From contig JAFUNR010000009.1 in assembly GCA_017472965.1 (NCBI GenBank), positions 1-64,000 of the forward strand: a stretch of DNA of 64,000 bases, read 5' to 3'. Positions 1-8,351 of the stretch are shown one piece after another (within the stretch, counting starts at the first letter, position 1; every line of letters begins with the position of its first letter). The stretch comes from Oscillospiraceae bacterium. Its GTDB lineage: Bacteria > Bacillota > Clostridia > Oscillospirales > Ruminococcaceae. The notes below the pieces were generated by a model. That model did no database searches. It was not told where the DNA came from and was given only the letters and a program-made list of their open reading frames with translations. The position numbers were made by a program, and so were the translations under genes.

Positions 1-20
1 AGGATCAAACTCTTTATAAA
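1..20 (-). rRNA. rrs: 16S rRNA gene, first ~20 nt only (runs off left edge)
   Basis: The complement of the first 13 bases reads AGAGTTTGATCCT, the universal 5' segment of 16S rRNA used by forward primers. The mature 5' end should lie a few bases further upstream, near position 20. The rest of the rRNA operon lies outside the window to the left. Confidence 0.85.
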
Positions 21-250
21 TGGTATTTTAAACCAGATATAAATCTGTTTTAAATCTTGTGCTCTTAAACGCTTTATCCATAAAACCGCAAAGCGATTTT
101 ACTTCAGCGTCCGTTGCATTACTTGTTTAGGAATTTTTTGAAGTGTTTCCTTCACTTCAAAGGGTTCCGTTTAAGCTTCTTCACTATTGTTTAATTTTCA
201 AGGTCCAACCGCTGTCCTCGTTCAGTTTGTTTCGCTCTGTCCGAGCCAGC
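21..250 (-). promoter_or_regulatory. rRNA operon leader (transcribed 5' spacer)
   Basis: This stretch lies between the rRNA promoter and the 16S 5' end and has no convincing gene. On the minus strand it contains a segment at about 181-207 (GACCTTGAAAATTAAACAA) that resembles the boxA/antitermination region of Firmicute rRNA leaders. It also has an 8-bp hairpin (arms 138-145 and 153-160). Short ORFs here are AT-rich and lack ribosome binding sites. The boxA assignment is by resemblance only. Confidence 0.6.
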
Positions 251-256
251 TTGTAT

Positions 257-285
257 ATTATATCAACCTCGAGCCGATTTGTCAA
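257..285 (-). promoter_or_regulatory. Strong sigma-A promoter of the rRNA operon
   Basis: On the minus strand TTGACA (285-280) and TATAAT (262-257) are both perfect consensus hexamers separated by exactly 17 bp. The promoter points toward the 16S gene about 240 bp downstream. Such near-ideal promoters are typical of rRNA operons. Further promoters may lie upstream (286-381), but no second one is clear. Confidence 0.85.
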
Positions 286-381
286 CAGCTTTTTTCATCT
301 TTTTTTCGACTTTTTCGAGGTTTCATTTATTGCCCAAAAGTTGCCAAGTATCCCAAATTACTTCCGGAAAAATTGCACAAA

Positions 382-855
382 TCAAGGGTCCCAATCCTTG
401 CACACATCCACCCAGCTCTGCGCCGCAGCATATTTTTCCAGCTCCGCGACGGTCAGTTGAATAGCGCTGTTGGAGCTGCCGCAGGCGGGATAAACAGTAT
501 CGAACCGACGGAGGGATTCATCCAGAAAAACCTTGACACCGTCATTCACACCAAAGGGACACACGCCGCCCACAGCGTGACCAATGCGTTCCTCCACCTG
601 ATCGCCGGGGATCATCTTCGCTTTGACGCCGAAGGTCTCCTTGAACTTGTGATTGTCCACACGGGCATCGCCTGCAGCCACCACCAGCACACTCTCCTCC
701 CCCACAAGGAAGGAGAGTGTTTTTGCGATGCGGGCTCCCTCACAGTGCAGTGCCTGCGCGGCAAGCTCCACCGTTGCGCTGGAGACCTCGAACTCCATGA
801 TCTTATCCTGCATGCCCCACCGGGCAAAATAGTCTTTCACCTTTTCGATCGCCAT
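382..855 (-). CDS. YbaK/EbsC-family aminoacyl-tRNA deacylase
   Basis: 157-residue protein of the YbaK/ProX editing family, which hydrolyses mischarged aminoacyl-tRNA (typically Cys- or Ala-tRNA(Pro)) in trans in the cytoplasm. Visible family features are the N-terminal motif around VELAAQALHCEGARIAKTL, the KFKETFGVKAKMI segment with the family's conserved lysines, the glycine-rich HAVGGVCPFGV loop and a late GSSNSAIQLT motif. The start is the ATG at 855, because a GAGG Shine-Dalgarno lies 7 nt upstream; an in-frame TTG twelve bases earlier lies on that site. The gene stands alone between the rRNA promoter and the GH43 gene. Exact tRNA specificity cannot be read from the sequence. Confidence 0.85.
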   Translation of the reverse strand: MAIEKVKDYFARWGMQDKIMEFEVSSATVELAAQALHCEGARIAKTLSFLVGEESVLVVAAGDARVDNHKFKETFGVKAKMIPGDQVEERIGHAVGGVCPFGVNDGVKVFLDESLRRFDTVYPACGSSNSAIQLTVAELEKYAAAQSWVDVCKDWDP

Positions 856-926
856 GATACGCCTCAATTTATTGTAAGTAATATATTTATATATAGATAC
901 AAATCACACTAAGCTTTCATTGCACT

Positions 927-2162
927 TCAACTGAACACAAAGCTGCGCAGCTCGACATCGCCGTTCAGGAATCGCACCCAGACACAATGCTCGCCGCTGA
1001 CAGCCACATCTGCACTGTAGGTGGTGAAATCATCCGAATCCACATCGATGCGGCACAGTTCGGCGCTGTTTTCCACCACAAAAAGCACGGTGCCATGGCC
1101 GCGGGCGGTAAGCTGCACGCTTTTTGCGCCGGCGCCGAAATCCAGAGAATCAAACTTTGCCCAGCGCCGCCAGGTGTGAACAGCTTCGGCAGGGATCAGC
1201 TTTTCCACGCCGCCGTCATCCGGTACGATGCAGCAGCCGGCCACGCGGCAGGCCATGCCGCCGTCGATAGGTTTATACGCGCTGACAGCACCCGCTGCGC
1301 CGCCTGTGGTCATGGGCGCCTCTTTGATCATGCCGTTTTCATCAAAGAAGATCTTCTCCGCACACATACGGCGGTTGCAGAGGGTATTCTGCGAGGAGCG
1401 GTGATAGAAAACATACCACTGGCCTTTGAAGCATTCCATCGAGCCGTGATCATTCCAGCTCTGGGGATCGCAGCCGGTGTTGTCCACGATGACGCCGCAT
1501 TTTTTGTAGGGACCGAGAGGGTTGTCGGACATGGCATAGGCAATGCAGCAGGCGGTGCCGCGCTCCACACTGGTATATGCCAGATAATATTTGCCGTTAT
1601 ACTTGCGCAGAGATGCACCCTCATGGAAGCCGTGCTCCTCTTCGGTGAGGATATCGGTATGCAGCGTGCTTTCATCGATAGAGGCCATATCCTCATTCAG
1701 CTTTGCGCCGCTCAGCGTAAACTGTCCCCACAGATAGTAGATGCTGCCGTCGTCATCGACAAACACAGCCGGATCGATGCCGCTGCCATCCACGCCTTTG
1801 ACCGGTCTGGGATCACCGAAGGGGCCCGCCGGAGAATCGGACACAGCCACGCCCTCCGCACCGGTGCTGGTGCAGTAATACAGATAATATTTGCCGTCTT
1901 TGTGCAGGGCATCCGGCGCATAGAGATGCGTTCCGGGGGCATACAGGTCACCGACAAATTCCGGCGTGGTGGCAAAGCTGATGCCGTGATCCACCCAGTT
2001 TTCCAGCTTGGGATCGTCAGTGGACACCACATGGTAATACTCTCCGCAATAGGTCTTGCTGCCGGAGATATCAATGGAGCCGTACACATAAAGACGGCCA
2101 TCGGGCATGACATGGGCTTCGCCATCGGGAACAAACAGTTTGCGGTCAAACAGCGGATTCAT
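927..2162 (-). CDS. Glycoside hydrolase family 43 (arabinosidase/xylosidase type), cytoplasmic
   Basis: 411-residue five-bladed beta-propeller glycosidase. The GH43 catalytic triad can be placed: general base Asp in VPDGEAHV (about D13), the pKa-modulating Asp in GIDPAVF (about D130) and the acid Glu in HEGASLRKYNG (about E181). WNDHGS supplies the metal-binding histidine common in the family. There is no signal peptide, so it probably acts on imported arabino- or xylo-oligosaccharides. The C-terminal 100 residues form a small extra beta-rich domain. ATG at 2162 is preceded by AGGAGG. It has its own promoter (2223-2251) and is divergent from valS. No sugar transporter or regulator lies next to it, so the substrate is inferred only at family level. 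Confidence 0.85.
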   Translation of the reverse strand: MNPLFDRKLFVPDGEAHVMPDGRLYVYGSIDISGSKTYCGEYYHVVSTDDPKLENWVDHGISFATTPEFVGDLYAPGTHLYAPDALHKDGKYYLYYCTSTGAEGVAVSDSPAGPFGDPRPVKGVDGSGIDPAVFVDDDGSIYYLWGQFTLSGAKLNEDMASIDESTLHTDILTEEEHGFHEGASLRKYNGKYYLAYTSVERGTACCIAYAMSDNPLGPYKKCGVIVDNTGCDPQSWNDHGSMECFKGQWYVFYHRSSQNTLCNRRMCAEKIFFDENGMIKEAPMTTGGAAGAVSAYKPIDGGMACRVAGCCIVPDDGGVEKLIPAEAVHTWRRWAKFDSLDFGAGAKSVQLTARGHGTVLFVVENSAELCRIDVDSDDFTTYSADVAVSGEHCVWVRFLNGDVELRSFVFS

Positions 2163-2222
2163 ACGGGTTCCTCCTGTAAATCGGCTCGCGGGGATCTCCG
2201 CGCATATTTGCTTAATATTAAC

Positions 2223-2251
2223 AGAATACTACAACAAAACGAATTTTGCAA
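2223..2251 (-). promoter_or_regulatory. Promoter of the GH43 gene
   Basis: TTGCAA (2251-2246) and TATTCT (2228-2223) on the minus strand, spaced by 17 bp. Downstream in the 5' UTR a short palindrome with CGCGG/CCGCG arms (2183-2198) could be an operator or RNA hairpin; this is speculative. Confidence 0.6.
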
Positions 2252-2290
2252 TGCTGTTTTTGTGCGTGTTGCCGTGTTTTTGAAAAACGC

Positions 2291-2320
2291 TTGACAAACC
2301 CGCGTTTTCTGCGCTAGAAT
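2291..2320 (+). promoter_or_regulatory. Promoter of the valS T-box transcript
   Basis: Perfect TTGACA (2291-2296) and TAGAAT (2315-2320) with an 18-bp spacer, about 7 bp upstream of the start of the T-box leader. It is divergent from the GH43 promoter. Confidence 0.8.
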
Positions 2321-2326
2321 GGGATA

Positions 2327-2595
2327 AACAACGATACAGGCTGGGATGAAGAGGGCTTTTGTGCAATGCTTTTGCCAGAGAGCTGCCGGTGGTGCAAGGC
2401 AGCGAAAAGCGCACAGGAGCTGTCGCTTCGGAGCCGGAACGGTGAAAGCTGCGGCGCTGCCGCGATAGCCGTTCCCGTCACTCCGCGTTACGGAGCAATC
2501 GAGCGGCACGCAGTTTTTTGCGTGCAATCTGGGTGGTACCGCGGTTTTTGAAAGAAGATCGTCCCTTGTGCAGCTTGCTGCACAGGGGATTTTTT
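2327..2595 (+). ncRNA. T-box riboswitch controlling valS
   Basis: The leader shows the T-box parts in order. The stem I distal loop motif (CAGAGAGC, then a GGTGGTGCAAGG-type segment) lies around 2378-2403. A specifier region, tGTCgCTTCGGAGC, at about 2421-2434 has GTC (2422-2424), a valine codon, in the expected place. The invariant T-box sequence TGGGTGGTACCGCGG is at 2530-2544. An intrinsic terminator follows (stem TCCCTTGTGCA/TGCACAGGGGA, 2562-2589, then a T-run). Uncharged tRNA(Val) is expected to pair with the T-box and the specifier, form the antiterminator and allow valS transcription. The specifier codon assignment is by pattern and by the downstream gene. Confidence 0.92.
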
Positions 2596-2647
2596 GTTGT
2601 TTGGAAGAAATCGAAAAAGCATTTTACGCAAGAGGAGGATTTTCCAC

Positions 2648-5347
2648 ATGAAAGAGCTGGATAAACAGTACAACCCGGCAAGCGTGGAAGACGGCATCTA
2701 CCAGTTCTGGCTGGATGGCGGTTATTTCCATACCAAGGCCGATCCGAAAAAGAAGCCCTACACCATCGTGATGCCGCCGCCCAACGTTACCGGTCAGCTG
2801 CACATGGGCCATGCCATGGATAACACCATGCAGGATATTCTGATCCGTTTCAAGCGGATGCAGGGCTTTGCTGCACTGTGGGTTCCCGGCACCGACCATG
2901 CTTCCATCGCCACTGAAGCCAAGGTGGTGGAGGCCATGCGTGCCGAAGGCCTGACCAAGGACATGCTGGGCCGCGATGGATTCCTGGAGCGTGCGTGGGA
3001 GTGGAAGAACACCTACGGCAACCGCATCACCAGCCAGCTGAAAAAGCTGGGCTCCAGCTGTGACTGGGAGCGTGAGCGCTTCACCATGGACGAGGGCTGC
3101 TCCGATGCCGTCAAGGAGGTCTTTGTCCGCCTGTACGACAAGAAGCTGATCTACCGCGGCAACCGTATGGTCAACTGGTGCCCCAAGTGCCGCACCTCCA
3201 TCTCTGACGCCGAGGTGGAATACGACGAAAAGGACGGCAATTTCTGGCATCTGCTGTACACCGTCAAGGAGACCGGTGAACAGCTGGAGCTGGCCACCAC
3301 CCGTCCCGAGACCATGCTTGGCGATACAGCCGTGGCCATCAACCCGGAGGATGAGCGCTACTCCCATCTGCACGGCTGCCATGTCATTCTGCCGCTGCTG
3401 AATAAAGAGATCCCCATCGTGTGCGACGAGCATGCCGATATGACCAAGGGCACCGGCGTGGTGAAGATCACCCCCGCCCACGACCCCAACGACTTTGAGG
3501 TAGGCAACCGTCACAACCTGCCCCGCGTGCGTGTCTTTACCTATGACGGTCTGATGACCGGTCCCGCCGACAAGGCCGCCGCCGATGAGCTGTTTGCCAG
3601 TGGCCGTGCTTCCGAAGGTGAGCCCGAGGTGCTGGATTGCGGCAAGTACGCCGGCATGACCACCAAAGAGGCCCGCAAGGCCATTCTGGTGGATCTGGAA
3701 GCCTACGGTGCACTGAAATCCACCGAGCCGCTGAAGCACGATGTAGGCACCTGCTACCGCTGCCACCAGACCATCGAGCCGATGATCAGCAAGCAGTGGT
3801 TCGTTCGCATGGAACCGCTGGCCAAGCCCGCCATCGAAGCTGTGGAGGACGGCACCATCCGCTACGTGCCCGAGCGCTTTACCAAGAACTATCTGAACTG
3901 GATGAACAACACCCGCGACTGGTGCATCAGCCGTCAGCTGTGGTGGGGTCACCAGATCCCCGCATGGTACTGCGCCGACTGCGGCGAGACGATCGTGGCC
4001 AAGGATGCGCCCGCCGTCTGCCCCAAGTGCGGCAGCACCCATCTGGAGCAGGATCCCGATACACTGGACACCTGGTTCTCCAGCGCTCTGTGGCCGTTCA
4101 GCACGCTGGGCTGGCCCAATGAGGACAGCGAGGATCTGAAGTATTTCTATCCCACCAACACGCTGGTCACCGGCTATGACATCATCGGCTTCTGGGTCAG
4201 CCGCATGATCTTCAGCGGTCTGGCTTACACCGGCAAGGCTCCCTTTGACACCGTATGCATCCATGGCATCGTGCGCGATGAGCAGGGCCGCAAGATGAGC
4301 AAGAGTCTGGGCAACGGCATTGATCCGCTGGTGGTCATTGAGGAATTCGGCGCCGATGCTCTGCGCTTTATGCTGGTGGACGGTTCCACCCCGGGCAACG
4401 ATATGCGTTACTCCGACAAGCGCGTGATGGCCGCCCGCAACTTTGCCAACAAGCTGTGGAATGCCACCCGTTTTGTGCTGATGAATCTGGATGACAGCTT
4501 TGTGCCCGGCCTGCCGGAGGAGCTGGATCTTTCCGACAAGTGGGTGCTTTCCACCCTGAACAATGTGGTGCGCGATGCCACCGAAAATCTGGAAAAATAC
4601 GAGATGGGTCTGGCTGCCGCCAAGGTGCAGAACTTTATCTGGGATGTGTACTGCGACTGGTTCATCGAGATCGCCAAGGTCCGCCTGAACAGCGGCGATG
4701 CCAGACAGGCCGACAACGCCCGCAAGGTGCTGGTCTATGTGCTGGATCAGGCTCTGAAGCTGCTGCATCCGTTCATGCCCTTCGTCACCGAAAAACTGTA
4801 TCAGGCTCTGCCCGGCAGCGCTGAAACCATCATGACACAGGATTGGCCCGTGTACACCGATGCTTTCAACTTCGAGAAGGAAGAGAGCGATTTCGAAAAG
4901 ATCGTTGCGCTCATCAAGGCCGTGCGTACCGTGCGCACCGACATGAACGTGCATCCCGCCAAACGCACCAGCTTTATCATCGAAACCGCCGCGCCCGATG
5001 CCTTCGCCAGCGGCATCTCCTTCCTGGAGAAGTTCGCCTTTGCCACCGAGATCACTCTGGTGGATAAATTTGAGGGCGACACCAACGGCATGGTGCAGGT
5101 GATCACCGAGACCGCCCGTGCTTTCATGCCCTTGATGGAGCTGATCGACCGCGATAAAGAGCTGGCCCGTCTGAACAAGGAGCTGGAGGCCTGCGAAAAG
5201 AACATCGCTTCCATCAGCGCCAAGGTGAACAACGAGAACTTTGTTTCCAAGGCGCCGGAAAAGGTGGTCAACGATATGCGCGAGAAGCTGGCCGCCGCCC
5301 TGCAGAAGAAGGCCGGCATCGAGGAGAGCATCGCTGCGCTGGGTTGA
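2648..5347 (+). CDS. valS: Valyl-tRNA synthetase
   Basis: 899-residue class Ia synthetase that charges tRNA(Val). The HIGH-type motif is in PPPNVTGQLHMGHAM (residues about 41-55) and KMSKS sits at about 548-552. Two zinc-finger-like CxxC pairs (NWCPKC and later WYCADC / VCPKC) are present. The editing domain lies between the HIGH and KMSKS halves, and a C-terminal tRNA-binding coiled coil covers the last ~70 residues. Length is normal for bacterial ValRS. The ATG at 2648 is chosen because AGGAGG lies just upstream; the longer in-frame extension starts inside the T-box terminator. Regulation is by the T-box leader. It is a monocistronic unit ending in a strong terminator. Confidence 0.97.
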   Translation: MKELDKQYNPASVEDGIYQFWLDGGYFHTKADPKKKPYTIVMPPPNVTGQLHMGHAMDNTMQDILIRFKRMQGFAALWVPGTDHASIATEAKVVEAMRAEGLTKDMLGRDGFLERAWEWKNTYGNRITSQLKKLGSSCDWERERFTMDEGCSDAVKEVFVRLYDKKLIYRGNRMVNWCPKCRTSISDAEVEYDEKDGNFWHLLYTVKETGEQLELATTRPETMLGDTAVAINPEDERYSHLHGCHVILPLLNKEIPIVCDEHADMTKGTGVVKITPAHDPNDFEVGNRHNLPRVRVFTYDGLMTGPADKAAADELFASGRASEGEPEVLDCGKYAGMTTKEARKAILVDLEAYGALKSTEPLKHDVGTCYRCHQTIEPMISKQWFVRMEPLAKPAIEAVEDGTIRYVPERFTKNYLNWMNNTRDWCISRQLWWGHQIPAWYCADCGETIVAKDAPAVCPKCGSTHLEQDPDTLDTWFSSALWPFSTLGWPNEDSEDLKYFYPTNTLVTGYDIIGFWVSRMIFSGLAYTGKAPFDTVCIHGIVRDEQGRKMSKSLGNGIDPLVVIEEFGADALRFMLVDGSTPGNDMRYSDKRVMAARNFANKLWNATRFVLMNLDDSFVPGLPEELDLSDKWVLSTLNNVVRDATENLEKYEMGLAAAKVQNFIWDVYCDWFIEIAKVRLNSGDARQADNARKVLVYVLDQALKLLHPFMPFVTEKLYQALPGSAETIMTQDWPVYTDAFNFEKEESDFEKIVALIKAVRTVRTDMNVHPAKRTSFIIETAAPDAFASGISFLEKFAFATEITLVDKFEGDTNGMVQVITETARAFMPLMELIDRDKELARLNKELEACEKNIASISAKVNNENFVSKAPEKVVNDMREKLAAALQKKAGIEESIAALG

Positions 5348-5390
5348 TGCTCCTTTAGTCCAATCACTGCACAACGGATTTGAATAGACA

Positions 5391-5430
5391 AAAAGTACGG
5401 CAGCCGTGATTCGGTTGCCGTACTTTTTTC
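5391..5430 (+). terminator. Intrinsic terminator after valS
   Basis: 13-bp stem (AAGTACGGCAGCC at 5393-5405 pairing with 5413-5425) followed by a run of Ts. The remaining intergenic DNA (5431-5580) shows no gene. Confidence 0.85.
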
Positions 5431-5580
5431 ACGCCGGAATACCATCGTCTTTTTTCAGCTAACTTGTCATTCCCGAAGCGTATCAAAAATGCAGGCGGTC
5501 ATTTTGTCATGCAGCAGATGCTTCACCGACGAAAACGGCAAGTTTTGCAGACTCTTCCTGCTTTCAGACTCATCTGCCTG

Positions 5581-5608
5581 TTGACAATGCGGCAATTCCG
5601 GTTATAAT
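5581..5608 (+). promoter_or_regulatory. Promoter of the nitroreductase gene
   Basis: Perfect TTGACA (5581-5586) and perfect TATAAT (5603-5608) with a 16-bp spacer, 54 bp upstream of the start codon. Confidence 0.8.
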
Positions 5609-5662
5609 CTAACTGAAAGCGACCGATCAGCACCGGCCAGACGATTCAGGAGGAAACCGTTG

Positions 5663-6499
5663 ATGAATAAAACCTCAACAATTTCGCTGCCGCACAGCAG
5701 TGATCTGATCCGTGCCAGAAGAAGCGTGCGCAGCTTTGAAAAGCGCACACCGGAGGCCGCCGTTGTTGAGCAGCTTCTGGACTACGGCAAAAGCATTAAA
5801 AACCCCTTTGGTATTCCGGTGGAATTCCGTGTACTGCACGCGGCACAGCACGGCCTGCTCTGCCCTGTCACCAACGGCACCGAGCTGTATGCAGGAAGCA
5901 AGATCGCGGTACAGCCCTTTGCCAACGCTGCCTTTGGCTACAGCTTTGAGGTGTTCCTTTTGTATGCACAATCGCTGGGGCTCGGCTCGGTGTGGCTGGG
6001 CGGCACCATGAACCGCTCTGCCTTTGAGCAGGCCATGGAACTGCGTGAAAACGAGATGATGCCCTGCGCCGCCCCTATCGGTTATCCCGCCAAAAGAATG
6101 ACTGTGCGCGAAACAGCAATGCGTAAAGCGATCAAGGCCGATGAGCGGCTGCCGTTTGAAGCGCTTTTCTTTGACAGCGGCTTTACCAAGCCGCTCACCC
6201 CCGAAAAAGCCGGTGTGCTGCGGCTGCCGCTGGAAGCAGTGCGGCTGGCCCCCTCTGCGGTAAACAAACAGCCCTGGCGGGTTGTGCTTGCCGACGGCTG
6301 TGCCTATTTTTACCTGCTGCGCAGCAAGGGTTTTGCCCGCAGCGGTGTTTTGGATATGCAGATGATCGACATGGGCATCGCGCTGTGCCATTTCGCACTG
6401 TGTGCCGCCGAATGCGGTCTTGCCTTGGAATTTGTGCAGCTTGATCCCGCTCCCGACAGCGAAGAAGTTGAATATGTTGGCTCCTACCGGATAAGCTGA
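5663..6499 (+). CDS. Nitroreductase-family protein (TM1586 type)
   Basis: 278-residue flavoprotein of the nitroreductase superfamily, in the two-halved TM1586-like group. The N-terminal half has the FMN-binding basic motif (RARRSVRSFEKR). The second half contains APSAVNKQPWRVV, the hallmark flavin/phosphate loop, and ends with the DMGIALCHF segment typical of the dimer interface. It likely reduces quinones, nitro compounds or another oxidised substrate with NAD(P)H; the natural substrate is unknown. The ATG at 5663 follows AGGAGG by 7 nt; a TTG directly in front is less likely. It has its own strong promoter and terminator. Confidence 0.85.
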   Translation: MNKTSTISLPHSSDLIRARRSVRSFEKRTPEAAVVEQLLDYGKSIKNPFGIPVEFRVLHAAQHGLLCPVTNGTELYAGSKIAVQPFANAAFGYSFEVFLLYAQSLGLGSVWLGGTMNRSAFEQAMELRENEMMPCAAPIGYPAKRMTVRETAMRKAIKADERLPFEALFFDSGFTKPLTPEKAGVLRLPLEAVRLAPSAVNKQPWRVVLADGCAYFYLLRSKGFARSGVLDMQMIDMGIALCHFALCAAECGLALEFVQLDPAPDSEEVEYVGSYRIS

Positions 6500-6536
6500 A
6501 AGGCTCTGCCTTTTCCTTCCGATTGAAACCAGACAC

Positions 6537-6575
6537 CAAAAGACGGACCTTCCGCAAATGGAAGGCCCGTCTTTT
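6537..6575. terminator. Bidirectional terminator between nitroreductase and sigE
   Basis: 13-bp inverted repeat (6541-6553 / 6560-6572, one mismatch) with a T-run on the plus strand and an A-run before the stem, so it can serve both convergent genes. Confidence 0.75.
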
Positions 6576-6595
6576 CTGTATGCTTTTTATACCGC

Positions 6596-7348
6596 TCAGC
6601 CGGCCTGCTCCATCTCCCTGCGCAGGCGCTGAATGATCCTTTTTTCCAGACGGGAAATGTAGCTCTGCGAAATACCGATATGATCTGCCACCTCTTTCTG
6701 TGTGCGTTCGATGCCATCCCGTAAGCCGAAACGAAGTTCCATGATCTGCCGTTCCCGTGCTCCCAGAGTGGCGATGGCCCGGTGCAGTGCGCGGTATTCA
6801 TCCGCTTCCTCAATGCGGGCGCTGACGGATTCATCGCTGCCCAGCACATCCGCCAGATGCAGTTCGTTGCCGTCACCATCGGTATTCAGCGGTTCTTCGA
6901 TACTGGATTCCTGCCGACGGTTGGAACTTTTGCGCAGATACATCAGGATCTCGTTTTCGATGCAGCGGGAGGCATATGTAGCGAGCTTTATTTTTTTGCT
7001 GGGCACAAAGGTATTCACCGCCTTGATCAGGCCTATGGTACCAATGGAGATGGCATCCTCCACCGTCAGGCTGGAGGTTGCGGCATTGGAATCAAAGCGC
7101 TTGGCGATGTACACCACCAGACGCAGATTGTGCACGATCAGCTTCTGCCGGCACTGCTCATCCCCTGCTTCCAACCCACGAAAAAGCTCCTCCTCCTGCA
7201 AAGGCGTCAATGGCGGAGGCAGCACCTCGGAGGAGTGAATGTAATACAGGCTGTGCGCCTGTCGGTATGCGGCAGCCCTTTGCAGCAGCGCTCTCAAACC
7301 ATTGGCGCACCGTCTCCATCCGACCCGGATTTTCATCATCGTTTTCAT
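6596..7348 (-). CDS. sigE: Sporulation sigma factor sigma-E
   Basis: 250-residue sigma-70-family factor that directs early mother-cell gene expression in sporulation. It has a short hydrophobic/basic N-terminal pro-sequence. Next comes the SigE-type junction ([14 protein letters not shown]), where SpoIIGA is expected to cleave. Region 2 ([50 protein letters not shown]) and region 4 ([21 protein letters not shown]) follow. The second of two adjacent ATGs is chosen because it lies 6 nt after AGGAGG; the first overlaps the spoIIGA stop as ATGA. The upstream spoIIGA gene confirms the identity. The sequence shows pro-processing capacity, not that the organism actually sporulates. Confidence 0.95.
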   Translation of the reverse strand: MKTMMKIRVGWRRCANGLRALLQRAAAYRQAHSLYYIHSSEVLPPPLTPLQEEELFRGLEAGDEQCRQKLIVHNLRLVVYIAKRFDSNAATSSLTVEDAISIGTIGLIKAVNTFVPSKKIKLATYASRCIENEILMYLRKSSNRRQESSIEEPLNTDGDGNELHLADVLGSDESVSARIEEADEYRALHRAIATLGARERQIMELRFGLRDGIERTQKEVADHIGISQSYISRLEKRIIQRLRREMEQAG

Positions 7349-8235
7349 CATCTGCCTCCTAATCTCTCATAGCTCTGTGCACCGAACAAGCCCTGCACCT
7401 GCCCTGTGCGAAAGCGTTCCTTACAAAAAGCCAGCGTCACCCGCACTGAACAGCCGTTGATGACAGCCTGCACTGTAAGCGCCGGTGCAAGCAGCATGCC
7501 AGCCGCGGTACGCAGCGGCACCAGACGAAGCCCCGCAGGCAGCATCCGGGCAGCGACCGGTGCTGAAAACCATTCTTCCAGCTTTGTGCGCAACACATCC
7601 ATCTGCCGATTTTTCACGGAAACAGTTCTTTTTTGCAGCGTGTCCGGCCACGAAAGCAGCAAAAGCGGCTGTTCCAGCAGCGCATCCTGTGCGCTCATGC
7701 CGGAATCAATGAGCACCTCGGCATACAGCGTTTCCCCGTTCAGCAGGACCTCCGTCCGGACGATTTTATCTGACCGGGGCGCATCAAACAACACAAGTAC
7801 AAGCCGCAGCACAAAATACAGGACCAGGATACACCCCACCAGCAAAAGCGGCGGCACATCGTAGTAAAATGCCAGATTGTTACGCCGCACCGCATTAAAA
7901 GAAAGCCAGTATACCGCCGCAAGCACCAGCCCCGAATAACACAGATTGAGCAGAAAATACCAAAACCACAGCCGTGCAAAGCTGCGCAGCCGCCGCACCC
8001 GGAAAGCCGCCAGCAGCACTGCTGTTCCCGCTGCCAGCTGGTAGAGCAGCTGTACCCACAGCGGCAGCGGCGGTGCAAGAAATATCAGTGCACTGGCTCC
8101 GCCCAGTGCACCACCCAAAAGCAGCCGCCGCCATCCGGGCATACAGCCGGTGAGCACCGCTGTGCCGACGAGTAAAAAATAATCGACAATCCAGTTGATT
8201 GCCAACAGGATATCGATATAAATCACCGCATTCAT
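7348..8235 (-). CDS. spoIIGA: Sigma-E processing peptidase SpoIIGA
   Basis: 295-residue membrane-bound aspartic protease that matures pro-sigma-E in the mother cell after a forespore signal. It starts with [19 protein letters not shown], the family signature, and has about five membrane segments in the first 170 residues. A cytoplasmic protease domain with the catalytic LIDSG motif (Asp about 177) follows. The ATG at 8235 is preferred because AGGGTG precedes it by 6 nt; an ATG at 8241 sits on that ribosome binding site. It overlaps sigE, so the two are translationally coupled. The promoter immediately upstream carries a Spo0A box (see 8255-8288). Confidence 0.93.
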   Translation of the reverse strand: MNAVIYIDILLAINWIVDYFLLVGTAVLTGCMPGWRRLLLGGALGGASALIFLAPPLPLWVQLLYQLAAGTAVLLAAFRVRRLRSFARLWFWYFLLNLCYSGLVLAAVYWLSFNAVRRNNLAFYYDVPPLLLVGCILVLYFVLRLVLVLFDAPRSDKIVRTEVLLNGETLYAEVLIDSGMSAQDALLEQPLLLLSWPDTLQKRTVSVKNRQMDVLRTKLEEWFSAPVAARMLPAGLRLVPLRTAAGMLLAPALTVQAVINGCSVRVTLAFCKERFRTGQVQGLFGAQSYERLGGR

Positions 8236-8254
8236 TTGCATCACCCTGCGTGAC

Positions 8255-8288
8255 AGTATAACACATAGCTCCGCAAAAGACTGTCGAA
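8255..8288 (-). promoter_or_regulatory. spoIIG promoter with overlapping Spo0A box
   Basis: On the minus strand TCGACA (8287-8282, five of six matches to the -35 consensus) and TATACT (8260-8255) are separated by 21 bp, longer than the usual 17. TGTCGAA, a perfect Spo0A box (TGNCGAA), occupies 8282-8288 and so overlaps the -35. The same architecture (over-long spacer plus 0A box at the -35) is the known basis of Spo0A-P activation of spoIIG in Bacillus subtilis. Confidence 0.75.
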
Positions 8289-8298
8289 GTATGCTGCA

Positions 8299-8343
8299 CA
8301 AAAAAGACCGCTGCGAAGCTGTTTTTTACTCCGCAGCGACCTT
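8299..8343 (-). terminator. Intrinsic terminator after the ComEA-like gene
   Basis: Imperfect GC-rich stem (8304-8318 with 8329-8343) followed on the minus strand by TTTTTT. It separates the lspA-to-ComEA operon from the spoIIGA promoter. Confidence 0.75.
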
Positions 8344-8351
8344 ATGATTTA

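Noticed and set aside
2624-5374. 916-codon minus-strand open frame
   Set aside because: Antisense to valS, which has HIGH and KMSKS motifs and a T-box leader.
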